From Kitasatospora aureofaciens (GTDB taxonomy: Bacteria > Actinomycetota > Actinomycetes > Streptomycetales > Streptomycetaceae): a stretch of DNA of 64,000 bases. A program made the translations under genes and the position numbers. The stretch spans positions 1 through 64,000 of the forward strand of contig JODU01000009.1 in NCBI GenBank assembly GCA_000720845.1. The letters run 5' to 3'. This document shows, one piece after another, positions 33,949-41,695 of this stretch; position 1 is the stretch's first letter; each line of letters starts with the position of its first letter. The notes below the pieces were generated by a model that was given only the letters and a program-made list of their open reading frames with translations, ran no database searches and was not told the origin of the DNA.

Positions 33949-33998
33949 GGTTCCCCCGCGTGTCACAGGCGTGTCCTGACGCCGCGGGCGGGGGAACC
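33949..33998. terminator. Inverted repeat after otsB
   Basis: Arms GGTTCCCCCGC and GCGGGGGAACC enclose 28 bases; candidate terminator after otsB and before the lipoprotein promoter. Confidence 0.5.
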
Positions 33999-34072
33999 CG
34001 GTCTCCCGTCCACACGGTCTTGGGGGGCGTAAAGCCTGCTCAGCGGGGCCCAGAACCGTGGAGGAACACCCC

Positions 34073-34564
34073 ATGTCCGCTCGGAAGACGCCGATGCTCG
34101 CCCTCGCCGCCCTGGCCCTCGGCCTGACCCTGACCGCCTGTGGCAACGGCGGCAGCGGCGGGAACGGCGGCAGCAACGACGACGCCGCCCCCGCCGCCAC
34201 CGCTGCGAGCACCGCGCAGTCCACCACCCCGACCACCCCCACCACCGGCGGCACGTCCTCGGACACCCCGCAGGGCACGCAGCCGGACCAGGACACGGGC
34301 ACGGGCACGGGCACGGGCGAGAAGTGCACCGACCAGCTGAACTACGCCGGTGACCCGCGGTCGAACGCCGAGATCAACTCGATCGGCGCGGACACCGGCA
34401 CCTGCCCGCCGGTCCAGTCGGGCGGCACGCAGTCCGGCACCCCGAAGGAGGACGGGGTGAAGTGCACGGACCAGCTGAACTACGCCGGTGACCCGCGGTC
34501 GAACGCCGAGATCAACTCGATCGGCGAGGAGACCGGCACCTGCCCGCCGGTCCAGGACAAGTAG
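34073..34564 (+). CDS. Small lipoprotein with a tandem duplicated Cys-containing motif
   Basis: A 163-residue lipoprotein: signal peptide MSARKTPMLALAALALGLTL with lipobox LTAC, a Ser/Thr/Gly/Asn-rich linker, then two nearly identical 32-residue units (KCTDQLNYAGDPRSNAEINS followed by IGxxTGTCPPVQ). Each unit has two cysteines that could form a disulfide. Only the pair GAD/GEE differs within the units. I do not recognise the unit; it may be a small extracellular binding module. GGAGGA precedes the ATG. Confidence 0.85.
   Translation: MSARKTPMLALAALALGLTLTACGNGGSGGNGGSNDDAAPAATAASTAQSTTPTTPTTGGTSSDTPQGTQPDQDTGTGTGTGEKCTDQLNYAGDPRSNAEINSIGADTGTCPPVQSGGTQSGTPKEDGVKCTDQLNYAGDPRSNAEINSIGEETGTCPPVQDK
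34322..34417 (+). repeat. Direct repeat copy 1 (96 bp)
   Basis: Copy one of a 96-base in-frame duplication; it differs from the copy at 34460-34555 by only a few bases, so the duplication is recent or kept by gene conversion. Confidence 0.9.
34460..34555 (+). repeat. Direct repeat copy 2 (96 bp)
   Basis: Second copy of the 96-base unit, 138 bases downstream of the first in the same reading frame. Confidence 0.9.
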
Positions 34565-34571
34565 CCCCCGC

Positions 34572-35960
34572 TCAGCCCCGCAGCGCGTCCAGTTGCTCCA
34601 GGAACCACCGCGCCGGGGGCAGCGCGGTGCCGGCGGCCGCGAGCCGCTTCGACCGCTCGGCCCGCTCCCCGGCCGGCAGGGAGAGCGCCTCGTGCAGCGC
34701 GTCCGCGGTGCCGACCACGTCGTACGGGTTCACCACCACCGCGTCCTCGCCCAGCTCCTCGTACGCCCCCGCCTCCCGCGACAGCACCAGCGCGCACCCC
34801 GTGTCGGAGACGACCGGCACCTCCTTCGCGACCAGGTTCATCCCGTCCCGGACGGGGTTGACGAGTGCCACGTCCGCCAGCCGGTACGCCGCCAGCGACC
34901 GGGCGAAGTCGTCCTTCAGGTTCAGCACGACCGGCGTCCACCCCGGCGTGCCGAACTCCTCGTTGACCGCCTCGGCGACCCGCCGCACTTCGGCCGTGTA
35001 GTCCCGGTACACGGCGAGGTCCTGCCGTGAGGGGTAGGCGAAGGCGACGTGCACGACCCGCTCGCGCCACTCGGGCCGGCCCGCCAGCAGCTCCCGGTAG
35101 GCCAGCAGCCCCCGCACGATGTTCTTGGACAGCTCGGTCCGGTCCACCCGCACGATCGTGCGGCGGCCCTCCCCGATCTCCTTCCGCAGGTCCGCCATCC
35201 GCTCCTCGACGTCGGCCTCGTGCGACCGCGCGCGCAGGAAGTCCCCGTCGGCGCCCAGCCCGTGCACGCCGATCTCCGTGCCGCCGAGCCCGCCCACCAC
35301 GGCGTCGCAGCAGGCGGTGAACGCGTCGGCCCAGCGCCGGGTGAGGAAGCCGAGCCGGTCGGCGCCCAGCATCCCGCGCAGCACCTGCTCGGCGATGTCG
35401 TCCGGCAGCAGCCGGAAGTAGTCGACCGGGGCCCACGGCGTGTGCGAGAAGTGGCCGATCCTGAGGTCCGGACGCAGCTCGCGCAGCATCCCCGGCACCA
35501 GCGTCAGGTGGTAGTCCTGGACGATCGCGACCGCGCCCTCCGCGGCCTCCTCGGCCAGCGCCTCGGCGAAGGCCCGGTTGTAGGCCTCGTAGGAGGCCCA
35601 CTGCCGCCGGAACTCCGCGTCGAAGACCGGCTCCAGGGGCGTCTGGTAGAGCATGTGGTGCACGAACCACAGCACCGAGTTGGCGATCCCGTTGTACGCG
35701 TCCGCGTGCACCTCGGCCGGTACGTCCAGCATCCGTACGCCGTCCTCGCCGACCCCGCGCCGCACCGCCTCGCGGTCGCCCTCGCCCAGCGCCGAGCACA
35801 CCCACAGCGCACCGGCGTCGGGTCCGATGGCCGACAGCCCCGAGACCAGCCCGCCACCACCGCGTTTGGCGTGCAGCGACCCGTCCTCCCGCACCTCGTA
35901 CGAGACGGGCCCCCGGTTGGAGGCGACCAGCACCTGAGCAGCACCGAACCTTGAAGCCAT
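34572..35960 (-). CDS. otsA: Trehalose-6-phosphate synthase (GT20)
   Basis: A 462-residue retaining glycosyltransferase making trehalose-6-P from UDP/GDP-glucose and glucose-6-P. It shows VASNRGPVSYEV, GGGGLVSGL (sugar-nucleotide loop), VQDYHLTLVPGMLRE, the acceptor-site HTPWAP and C-terminal NPVRDGMNLVAKE. ATG at 35960 is preferred over TTG at 35969. It converges on the lipoprotein gene, seven bases between stops, and together with otsB gives a complete OtsAB route. Confidence 0.94.
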   Translation of the reverse strand: MASRFGAAQVLVASNRGPVSYEVREDGSLHAKRGGGGLVSGLSAIGPDAGALWVCSALGEGDREAVRRGVGEDGVRMLDVPAEVHADAYNGIANSVLWFVHHMLYQTPLEPVFDAEFRRQWASYEAYNRAFAEALAEEAAEGAVAIVQDYHLTLVPGMLRELRPDLRIGHFSHTPWAPVDYFRLLPDDIAEQVLRGMLGADRLGFLTRRWADAFTACCDAVVGGLGGTEIGVHGLGADGDFLRARSHEADVEERMADLRKEIGEGRRTIVRVDRTELSKNIVRGLLAYRELLAGRPEWRERVVHVAFAYPSRQDLAVYRDYTAEVRRVAEAVNEEFGTPGWTPVVLNLKDDFARSLAAYRLADVALVNPVRDGMNLVAKEVPVVSDTGCALVLSREAGAYEELGEDAVVVNPYDVVGTADALHEALSLPAGERAERSKRLAAAGTALPPARWFLEQLDALRG

Positions 35961-36042
35961 ACGCCTCAACCTAGCCCGGCCCCTCCCGCCTCAAACGTCT
36001 CCCCACACCACCCCGGCGGCGATTCGGTCACACGGCCCGCCG

Positions 36043-36987
36043 TCAGGCCACCCTCCGGGCCGTGTACTCCGCGATCCCCGTCATCGGGGGGCGTTCCTCG
36101 GTGTCCACGGTGTAGGTGTGCGGCTCGAAGCCGTCGGCGCCGCGTTCGAACTGGGTGAGGGCCGGGCGGACCAGGTGGCCGCGGGCCAGCCGGAGCTGGG
36201 CGGTGCGGTAGATCGCGGCTGCCATCCGGCCCAGCGCCCGCCCGTCCTGGTGGCGGTGGACGCGGACCCCCACGTCGACCTGCGCGAGCGCGTCCAGGCC
36301 CACCAGGTGCAGGGCGTCGACCAGCATGCCCAGCTCGACGCCGTAGCCGACCGGGAAGGGGAGCCGTTCCAGCAGGGAGCGGCGGGCCGCGTACTCGCCG
36401 CCCAGCGGCTGGACGAAGCCGGCCAGCTGGGGCCAGTGCATGTTGAGCAGCGGGCGGGCCATCAGCTCCGTGACCCGGCCGCCCTGCCCGGGAGCGGCAC
36501 CGAGCGGGCGGTCGTACATGGCCTTGACCAGGTGCACGTCCGGATCGGTGAGCAGCGGGCCCACGATCCCGGAGACGAAGTCGGCGGAGAAGTCGCGCAG
36601 GTCGGCGTCGACGAAGCAGACGATGTCCCCGCCGGTCACCAGCAGCGAACGCCACAGCACCTCGCCCTTGCCCGGCACGGCGGGGATGCGCGGGAGGATC
36701 GCGTCGCGGTGCACGACGCGCGCCCCGGCCGCCGCGGCCACCTCCGAGGTGCGGTCGCTGGACCCGGAGTCCACGACCACGATCTCGTCGACGAGCGGGG
36801 CCCGCAGCACCAGCTCCCGCCGGATCACCGTGACGATGTCGCCGACCGTCGCCTCCTCGTCCAGGGCGGGGAGCACCACGCTGACCGACTGCCCGGTGGC
36901 GTGCTTGGCGGACAGAAGGTGCTGGACGGGCCGGTCCCCGGCGGACCAGGAGCGCGCGTTCAGCCAGCGCTCGACTTCTTCCAGCAC
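36043..36987 (-). CDS. gpgS: Glucosyl-3-phosphoglycerate synthase (GT81)
   Basis: A 314-residue GT-A glycosyltransferase. It has SVVLPALDEEATVGDIV, VDEIVVVDSGSSDRT, the metal-binding CFVDADLRDF, and PLGGEYAARRSLLERLPFPVGYGVELGMLVD. This family transfers glucose from UDP-glucose to 3-phosphoglycerate, the first step to glucosylglycerate and, in mycobacteria, methylglucose lipopolysaccharide. Same strand and upstream of otsA with an 82-base gap, so both may be co-expressed in osmotic or nitrogen stress. GTG start. Confidence 0.9.
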   Translation of the reverse strand: MLEEVERWLNARSWSAGDRPVQHLLSAKHATGQSVSVVLPALDEEATVGDIVTVIRRELVLRAPLVDEIVVVDSGSSDRTSEVAAAAGARVVHRDAILPRIPAVPGKGEVLWRSLLVTGGDIVCFVDADLRDFSADFVSGIVGPLLTDPDVHLVKAMYDRPLGAAPGQGGRVTELMARPLLNMHWPQLAGFVQPLGGEYAARRSLLERLPFPVGYGVELGMLVDALHLVGLDALAQVDVGVRVHRHQDGRALGRMAAAIYRTAQLRLARGHLVRPALTQFERGADGFEPHTYTVDTEERPPMTGIAEYTARRVA

Positions 36988-37130
36988 GTCCCGGGGCTCC
37001 TTTGTGATCCATCTCGCGGTGCGGACGACTATCTCAACCGTCCTGGCCTTCGGTTACAGTCTTGAACAACGCGTGGGGCCACCGCATGCCGGGGTCGCCG
37101 CGCGTACCAGCGCGAAACAACTTCATACCG

Positions 37131-37274
37131 CTCATCCAGAGGGGCAGAGGGATACGGCCCGATGAAGCCCCGGCAACCCTCCAGCCGGCTCTTGTCACAC
37201 GGACGTGGCGAGGCTCCCGGCTAGGGAAGGTGCCAAATCCGTCTCACGGCGAGATGCGTCGTGAGGAAGATGAG
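37131..37274 (+). promoter_or_regulatory. SAM-I (S-box) riboswitch
   Basis: The leader has the S-box landmarks in order: P1 strand CTCATC (37131-37136), CAGAGGGGCAGAGGGA, GGCCCGATGAAGCCC, the conserved GGCAACC, GGTGCCAAATCC, a P4 hairpin, and the closing P1 strand GATGAG (37269-37274). P1 closes 19 bases before the ATG and abuts the purine-rich AGGAGAAAGGG ribosome-site region, so control could be translational. In the usual design SAM binding turns the gene off. Confidence 0.92.
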
Positions 37275-37293
37275 GAGAAAGGGCCTCGCCTCC

Positions 37294-38613
37294 ATGGCTG
37301 TGCAGACTGCCGAAAGCTCCACGAACCCCTCGAACGCCGCGGACTCCGCGCCCGCCCCGGGTTCCGCCGTCGACCTCGGCCCCGCCGCCGCCCTGAGCTG
37401 CCGGGAGTGCGGCCACCGGGTCCCGCTCGGACCGGTCTTCGCCTGCGAGGAGTGTTTCGGCCCCCTCGAGATCGCCTACGACTTCTCGGCCTACGACACC
37501 GAGGAACTGCGGGGGCGGATCGAAGCGGGCCCCGCGAACATCTGGCGCTACGCCCCCCTGCTGCCCGTCCCGGCCGACGTCGCGACCAAGCCGAACATCA
37601 ACCCCGGCTGGACCAAGCTCGTCAAGGCCGACAACCTCGCCCGCGAGCTGGGCGTCACCGGCGGGCTGTACGTCAAGGACGACTCCGGCAACCCCACGCA
37701 CTCCTTCAAGGACCGCGTCGTCGCCCAGGCCATCGAGGCCGCCCGCGCCTTCGGCTTCACCACCCTCTCCTGCTCCTCCACCGGCAACCTCGCCGGTGCC
37801 GTCGGCGCCGCCGCCGCCCGGGCCGGTTTCCGCTCCTGCGTCTTCATCCCGCACGACCTGGAGCAGGGCAAGGTCGTGATGGCCGCCGTCTACGGCGGCG
37901 AGCTGGTCGGCATCGAGGGCAACTACGACGACGTGAACCGCTTCTGCTCCGAGCTGATCGGCGACTCGGCCGGCGAGGGCTGGGGCTTCGTCAACGTCAA
38001 CCTGCGGCCGTACTACGCCGAGGGTTCCAAGACCCTCGCGTACGAGATCTGCGAGCAGCTCGGCTGGCGGCTGCCCGACCAGATCGTCGTGCCGATCGCC
38101 TCCGGCTCCCAGCTGACGAAGATCGACAAGGGGCTGAAGGAGCTGATCGAGCTCGGCCTGGTCGAGGACCGGCCGTACAAGATCTTCGGCGCGCAGGCCG
38201 AGGGCTGCTCGCCGGTCTCCACGGCGTACAAGGCCGGCCACGACGTGGTCCGCCCGCAGAAGCCGAACACCATCGCCAAGTCACTGGCCATCGGCAACCC
38301 GGCCGACGGCCCCTACGTCCTCGACATCGCCCGCCGCACCGGCGGCGCCGTGGAGGACGTGACCGACGAGCAGGTCGTGGACGCGATCAAGCTGCTCGCC
38401 CGCACGGAGGGCATCTTCGCGGAGACGGCGGGCGGCGTGACCGTCGGCGTCACCAAGAAGCTGATCGAGAACGGCGTGCTGGACCCGTCGCTCACCACGG
38501 TCGTCCTGAACACCGGCGACGGCCTCAAGACCCTCGACGCGGTGGCCGGCACCGGCCTGACCGCCACGATCCGCCCGAACCTGGACTCCTTCCGAGAGGC
38601 TGGCCTCGCATGA
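37294..38613 (+). CDS. thrC: Threonine synthase-like PLP enzyme with N-terminal zinc ribbon
   Basis: A 439-residue fold-type II PLP enzyme. Residues about 30-55 form a zinc ribbon (CRECGH and CEECFG). The PLP lysine is in NPTHSFKDRVVAQA, the phosphate-binding loop is CSSTGNLAGAVGAAAA, and ASGSQLTKIDKG lies in the core. Annotated threonine synthases use O-phosphohomoserine, but this one is longer than the actinobacterial housekeeping ThrC as I know it, has the zinc ribbon, is controlled by a SAM riboswitch, and is fused by overlap (ATGA) to a CysO-like sulfur carrier. It could therefore make homocysteine from O-phosphohomoserine and a thiocarboxylate. Threonine synthase remains the default reading. 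Confidence 0.9.
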   Translation: MAVQTAESSTNPSNAADSAPAPGSAVDLGPAAALSCRECGHRVPLGPVFACEECFGPLEIAYDFSAYDTEELRGRIEAGPANIWRYAPLLPVPADVATKPNINPGWTKLVKADNLARELGVTGGLYVKDDSGNPTHSFKDRVVAQAIEAARAFGFTTLSCSSTGNLAGAVGAAAARAGFRSCVFIPHDLEQGKVVMAAVYGGELVGIEGNYDDVNRFCSELIGDSAGEGWGFVNVNLRPYYAEGSKTLAYEICEQLGWRLPDQIVVPIASGSQLTKIDKGLKELIELGLVEDRPYKIFGAQAEGCSPVSTAYKAGHDVVRPQKPNTIAKSLAIGNPADGPYVLDIARRTGGAVEDVTDEQVVDAIKLLARTEGIFAETAGGVTVGVTKKLIENGVLDPSLTTVVLNTGDGLKTLDAVAGTGLTATIRPNLDSFREAGLA

Positions 38614-38885
38614 GCGTGACCGTTCGTATCCCGACCATCCTGCGTACCTACACCGGTGGCAAGGCCGAGGTGAGCGCCGACGGTGCCACCCTCGGGGAGG
38701 TCATCTCCGACCTGGAGAAGAACCACACCGGCATCGCCGCCCGCGTCCTGGACGACCAGGGCAAGCTGCGCCGCTTCGTCAACGTCTACGTCAACGACGA
38801 CGACGTCCGCTTCGAGCAGGGCCTGGAGACCGCCACCCCGGACGGCGCGGGCGTCTCGATCATCCCCGCGGTCGCCGGCGGATGA
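38610..38885 (+). CDS. MoaD/ThiS-fold sulfur-carrier protein (CysO-like)
   Basis: A 91-residue beta-grasp protein ending in the free diglycine AVAGG, ready for adenylation and thiocarboxylation. It starts MSVTVRIPTILRTYTGG and contains LRRFVNVYVNDDDVRF, both very like CysO of Mycobacterium tuberculosis as I recall it. CysO delivers sulfide to O-phosphoserine through CysM; here the adjacent, translationally coupled enzyme is a threonine-synthase paralogue, and no cysM or Mec+ hydrolase gene is next to it. The activating enzyme (MoeB type) must be coded elsewhere. Confidence 0.92.
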   Translation: MSVTVRIPTILRTYTGGKAEVSADGATLGEVISDLEKNHTGIAARVLDDQGKLRRFVNVYVNDDDVRFEQGLETATPDGAGVSIIPAVAGG

Positions 38886-38914
38886 GGCGGTAGCAGATAC
38901 ACCTTGTAGTGCGT

Positions 38915-38949
38915 ATTGCCCTCTCCGTAAGAGAAACGGAGGGGGCAAT
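38915..38949 (+). terminator. Terminator-like hairpin after thrC-cysO operon
   Basis: Arms ATTGCCCTCTCCGT and ACGGAGGGGGCAAT pair over 14 bases with one wobble and a seven-base loop. Confidence 0.75.
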
Positions 38950-39304
38950 TCCATGTGATTGAGCGCGGTAGAGTTGGGGAACGCGCTCCCGATCAGCACA
39001 ACGGGAACCGTTAATTCCTGCCGCCCGCCCGACAAGAAGTAGCCAAAGTGCGTGCGTATTCTGCGGCTTTTGTTCCCTTTGTGTGCCCCGACTTGACCCG
39101 AATTCAGGCGAATTCTCGCCACATTCCGGACCGGGTGCGTCCAGATTTCTCGTCCGATTGACCTGTTGCAGACGGCAGTTGGACAGATACATTCAGCCGC
39201 GGTCGACGCGTTCCGGCGCACGCCCCCAGTCGTGAGGGGGCGAGGTCTGACCCGGGTCCGCGAAGTGCGGATCTGTGCAAGGGCCAGTAATAGGGGAGTT
39301 AGGC
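38950..39304 (+). promoter_or_regulatory. AT-richer leader/promoter region of the cold-shock gene
   Basis: The gap between the sulfur-carrier gene and the cold-shock gene is 419 bases, of which this part follows the terminator. It is less GC-rich than the surroundings and holds no frame I can support. Long untranslated leaders are usual for cold-shock genes; I cannot place the promoter with confidence. Confidence 0.5.
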
Positions 39305-39508
39305 ATGGCTCAGGGCACCGTCAAGTGGTTCAACGCGGAGAAGGGGTACGGCTTCATCGCGGTCGACGGTGGTGCGGATGTTTTCGTCCACTACAGCGCG
39401 ATTCAGATGGACGGCTACCGCACCCTCGAAGAAGGCCAGCGGGTCGAGTTCGAGATCTCGCAGGGTCAGAAGGGCCCGCAGGCCGACATGGTTCGCCTCA
39501 GCGCCTGA
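39305..39508 (+). CDS. Cold-shock domain protein (CspA family)
   Basis: A 67-residue OB-fold RNA chaperone with RNP1 KGYGFIAV and RNP2 VFVHYSAI, starting MAQGTVKWFNAEKG. GTTAGGC lies before the ATG. It binds single-stranded RNA or DNA and prevents secondary structure. A 17-bp terminator stem follows. Length is typical of the family. Confidence 0.97.
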   Translation: MAQGTVKWFNAEKGYGFIAVDGGADVFVHYSAIQMDGYRTLEEGQRVEFEISQGQKGPQADMVRLSA

Positions 39509-39540
39509 GACGCGCGGCCAGCGCAGCACCCGGCCTTCGT

Positions 39541-39577
39541 CCGAAGGGCCCGTACCCACTGGGTACGGGCCCTTCGG
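39541..39577. terminator. Intrinsic terminator of cold-shock gene
   Basis: Perfect 17-bp arms CCGAAGGGCCCGTACCC and GGGTACGGGCCCTTCGG around a three-base loop. Confidence 0.9.
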
Positions 39578-39645
39578 CCTGTCCGGATGCCCGCCGGGAC
39601 CTTGTTCGCGGGCGGCTGACGGCGGGCCCCGATCCCCGAGAGGCG

Positions 39646-39672
39646 CTTGCACTCGACCATGCCGAGTGCTAA
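39646..39672. promoter_or_regulatory. CIRCE element 1 (HrcA operator)
   Basis: CTTGCACTC-N9-GAGTGCTAA: the right arm is perfect and the left matches seven of nine positions of TTAGCACTC. HrcA repressor site for chaperone genes. Confidence 0.8.
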
Positions 39673-39680
39673 TCATTGCG

Positions 39681-39707
39681 TTAGCACTCTGAAGGTGAGA
39701 GTGACAA
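39681..39707. promoter_or_regulatory. CIRCE element 2 (HrcA operator)
   Basis: TTAGCACTC-N9-GAGTGACAA: the left arm is perfect and the right matches seven of nine positions. It lies eight bases from the first element; both are 125-190 bases before groEL. Confidence 0.8.
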
Positions 39708-39833
39708 CGAAGGACCGGGTCGGTGAGGCCCGCGGGCCGGGTGGGGAAGGAACCACAAGGTCGGCGAGCCGTCCGTCGCGGGCGCGGGCGCGGTCCGAAG
39801 GAATCACCCCCAGTCCTGGAGGGACCACTTCAC

Positions 39834-41459
39834 ATGGCCAAGATCATCGCGTTCGACGAGGAGGCGCGGCGCGGCCTCGAGCGCGGCATGAACCAGCTCG
39901 CGGACGCCGTCAAGGTGACGCTCGGCCCCAAGGGCCGCAACGTCGTCCTCGAGAAGAAGTGGGGCGCCCCCACGATCACCAACGATGGTGTCTCCATCGC
40001 CAAGGAGATCGAGCTCGAGGACCCGTACGAGAAGATCGGCGCCGAGCTGGTCAAGGAAGTCGCCAAGAAGACGGACGACGTCGCCGGTGACGGTACGACC
40101 ACCGCGACCGTTCTCGCCCAGGCCCTGGTCAAGGAGGGCCTGCGCAACGTAGCCGCCGGCGCCAACCCGATGGCCCTCAAGCGCGGCATCGAGAAGGCCG
40201 TCGAGGCCGTCTCCGCCGCCCTGCTCGAGCAGGCCAAGGATGTCGAGACCAAGGAGCAGATCGCCTCCACGGCCTCCATCTCCGCCGCCGACACCCAGAT
40301 CGGCGAGCTGATCGCCGAGGCCATGGACAAGGTCGGCAAGGAAGGCGTCATCACCGTCGAGGAGTCCCAGACCTTCGGTCTGGAGCTGGAGCTCACCGAG
40401 GGTATGCGCTTCGACAAGGGCTACATCTCGGCGTACTTCGCCACCGACATGGAGCGTATGGAGGCGTCGCTCGACGACCCGTACATCCTGATCGCCAACT
40501 CCAAGATCGGCAACGTCAAGGACCTGCTGCCGCTCCTGGAGAAGGTCATGCAGTCGGGCAAGCCGCTGCTGATCATCGCCGAGGACGTCGAGGGCGAAGC
40601 CCTGTCGACCCTGGTCGTCAACAAGATCCGCGGCACCTTCAAGTCCGTCGCCGTCAAGGCCCCGGGCTTCGGCGACCGCCGCAAGGCCATGCTCGGCGAC
40701 ATCGCCATCCTCACGGGCGGCGAGGTCATCTCCGAGGAGGTCGGCCTCAAGCTGGAGAACGCCACGCTGGACCTGCTGGGCAGCGCGCGCAAGGTCGTCA
40801 TCACCAAGGACGAGACCACGATCGTGGACGGCGCCGGCTCGGCCGACCAGGTCCAGGGCCGCGTCAACCAGATCCGCGCCGAGATCGAGAACAGCGACTC
40901 GGACTACGACCGCGAGAAGCTCCAGGAGCGCCTGGCGAAGCTGGCCGGCGGCGTGGCCGTCATCAAGGCCGGTGCCGCCACCGAGGTCGAGCTCAAGGAG
41001 CGCAAGCACCGCATCGAGGACGCCGTTCGCAACGCGAAGGCGGCCGTCGAGGAGGGCATCGTCGCCGGTGGTGGCGTGGCCCTGCTCCAGGCCTCCCAGG
41101 TCTTCGAGAAGCTGGAGCTGACGGGTGACGAGGCGACCGGCGCCAACGCCGTGAAGCTCGCCCTGGAGGCCCCGCTCAAGCAGATCGCCGTCAACGGCGG
41201 TCTCGAGGGCGGCGTCGTCGTGGAGAAGGTCCGCAACCTGACCGTCGGCCACGGCCTGAACGCCGCGACCGGTGAGTACGTCGACATGATCGCCGAGGGC
41301 ATCATCGACCCGGCGAAGGTGACCCGCTCTGCCCTGCAGAACGCCGCCTCCATCGCCGCGCTGTTCCTCACCACCGAGGCCGTCATCGCCGACAAGCCGG
41401 AGAAGGCCGCCGCGGCGGGCGCCCCGGGCGGCATGCCGGGCGGTGACATGGACTTCTGA
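39834..41459 (+). CDS. groEL: 60-kDa chaperonin GroEL (GroEL2 type)
   Basis: A 541-residue chaperonin. ATP-binding motifs include LGPKGRNVVLE and GDGTTTATVLAQ; AAVEEGIVAGGGVALL is the chaperonin signature; the C-terminus is GGMPGGDMDF, the methionine/glycine-rich tail of canonical GroELs rather than the His-rich tail of GroEL1. No groES is next to it, as for the second groEL of Streptomyces. Two CIRCE elements upstream predict HrcA repression and heat induction. GGAGGG precedes the ATG. Confidence 0.98.
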   Translation: MAKIIAFDEEARRGLERGMNQLADAVKVTLGPKGRNVVLEKKWGAPTITNDGVSIAKEIELEDPYEKIGAELVKEVAKKTDDVAGDGTTTATVLAQALVKEGLRNVAAGANPMALKRGIEKAVEAVSAALLEQAKDVETKEQIASTASISAADTQIGELIAEAMDKVGKEGVITVEESQTFGLELELTEGMRFDKGYISAYFATDMERMEASLDDPYILIANSKIGNVKDLLPLLEKVMQSGKPLLIIAEDVEGEALSTLVVNKIRGTFKSVAVKAPGFGDRRKAMLGDIAILTGGEVISEEVGLKLENATLDLLGSARKVVITKDETTIVDGAGSADQVQGRVNQIRAEIENSDSDYDREKLQERLAKLAGGVAVIKAGAATEVELKERKHRIEDAVRNAKAAVEEGIVAGGGVALLQASQVFEKLELTGDEATGANAVKLALEAPLKQIAVNGGLEGGVVVEKVRNLTVGHGLNAATGEYVDMIAEGIIDPAKVTRSALQNAASIAALFLTTEAVIADKPEKAAAAGAPGGMPGGDMDF

Positions 41460-41495
41460 TCGACCGGTTCCGGTTGATCGACCGTCCAGTACGGA

Positions 41496-41537
41496 CCGAG
41501 GGCGGCACTCCCCGAGAGGGGGGGGTGCCGCCCTCGG
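41496..41537. terminator. Terminator after groEL
   Basis: Perfect 13-bp arms CCGAGGGCGGCAC and GTGCCGCCCTCGG, with a G/C-rich loop that can extend the stem. Confidence 0.85.
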
Positions 41538-41695
41538 GCGTGACCGGCCCCCACTCGTCCCCCACGCCCTTCCGCTATGGCCCGGGTCACACCGGGACGC
41601 CGGGCGGAATGGTCCGGCGGGGCGGGCCCGTTCCCGTTGGAGTGCGTTGAATGCGCGCGCACATACTGACCGGTACCCACCTCAGGAGCCCCCAC

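Noticed and set aside
39664..39689. GAGTGCTAA-N8-TTAGCACTC as a single reversed CIRCE element
   Set aside because: The arms are in the wrong order; it is explained by the inner halves of two properly ordered CIRCE elements.
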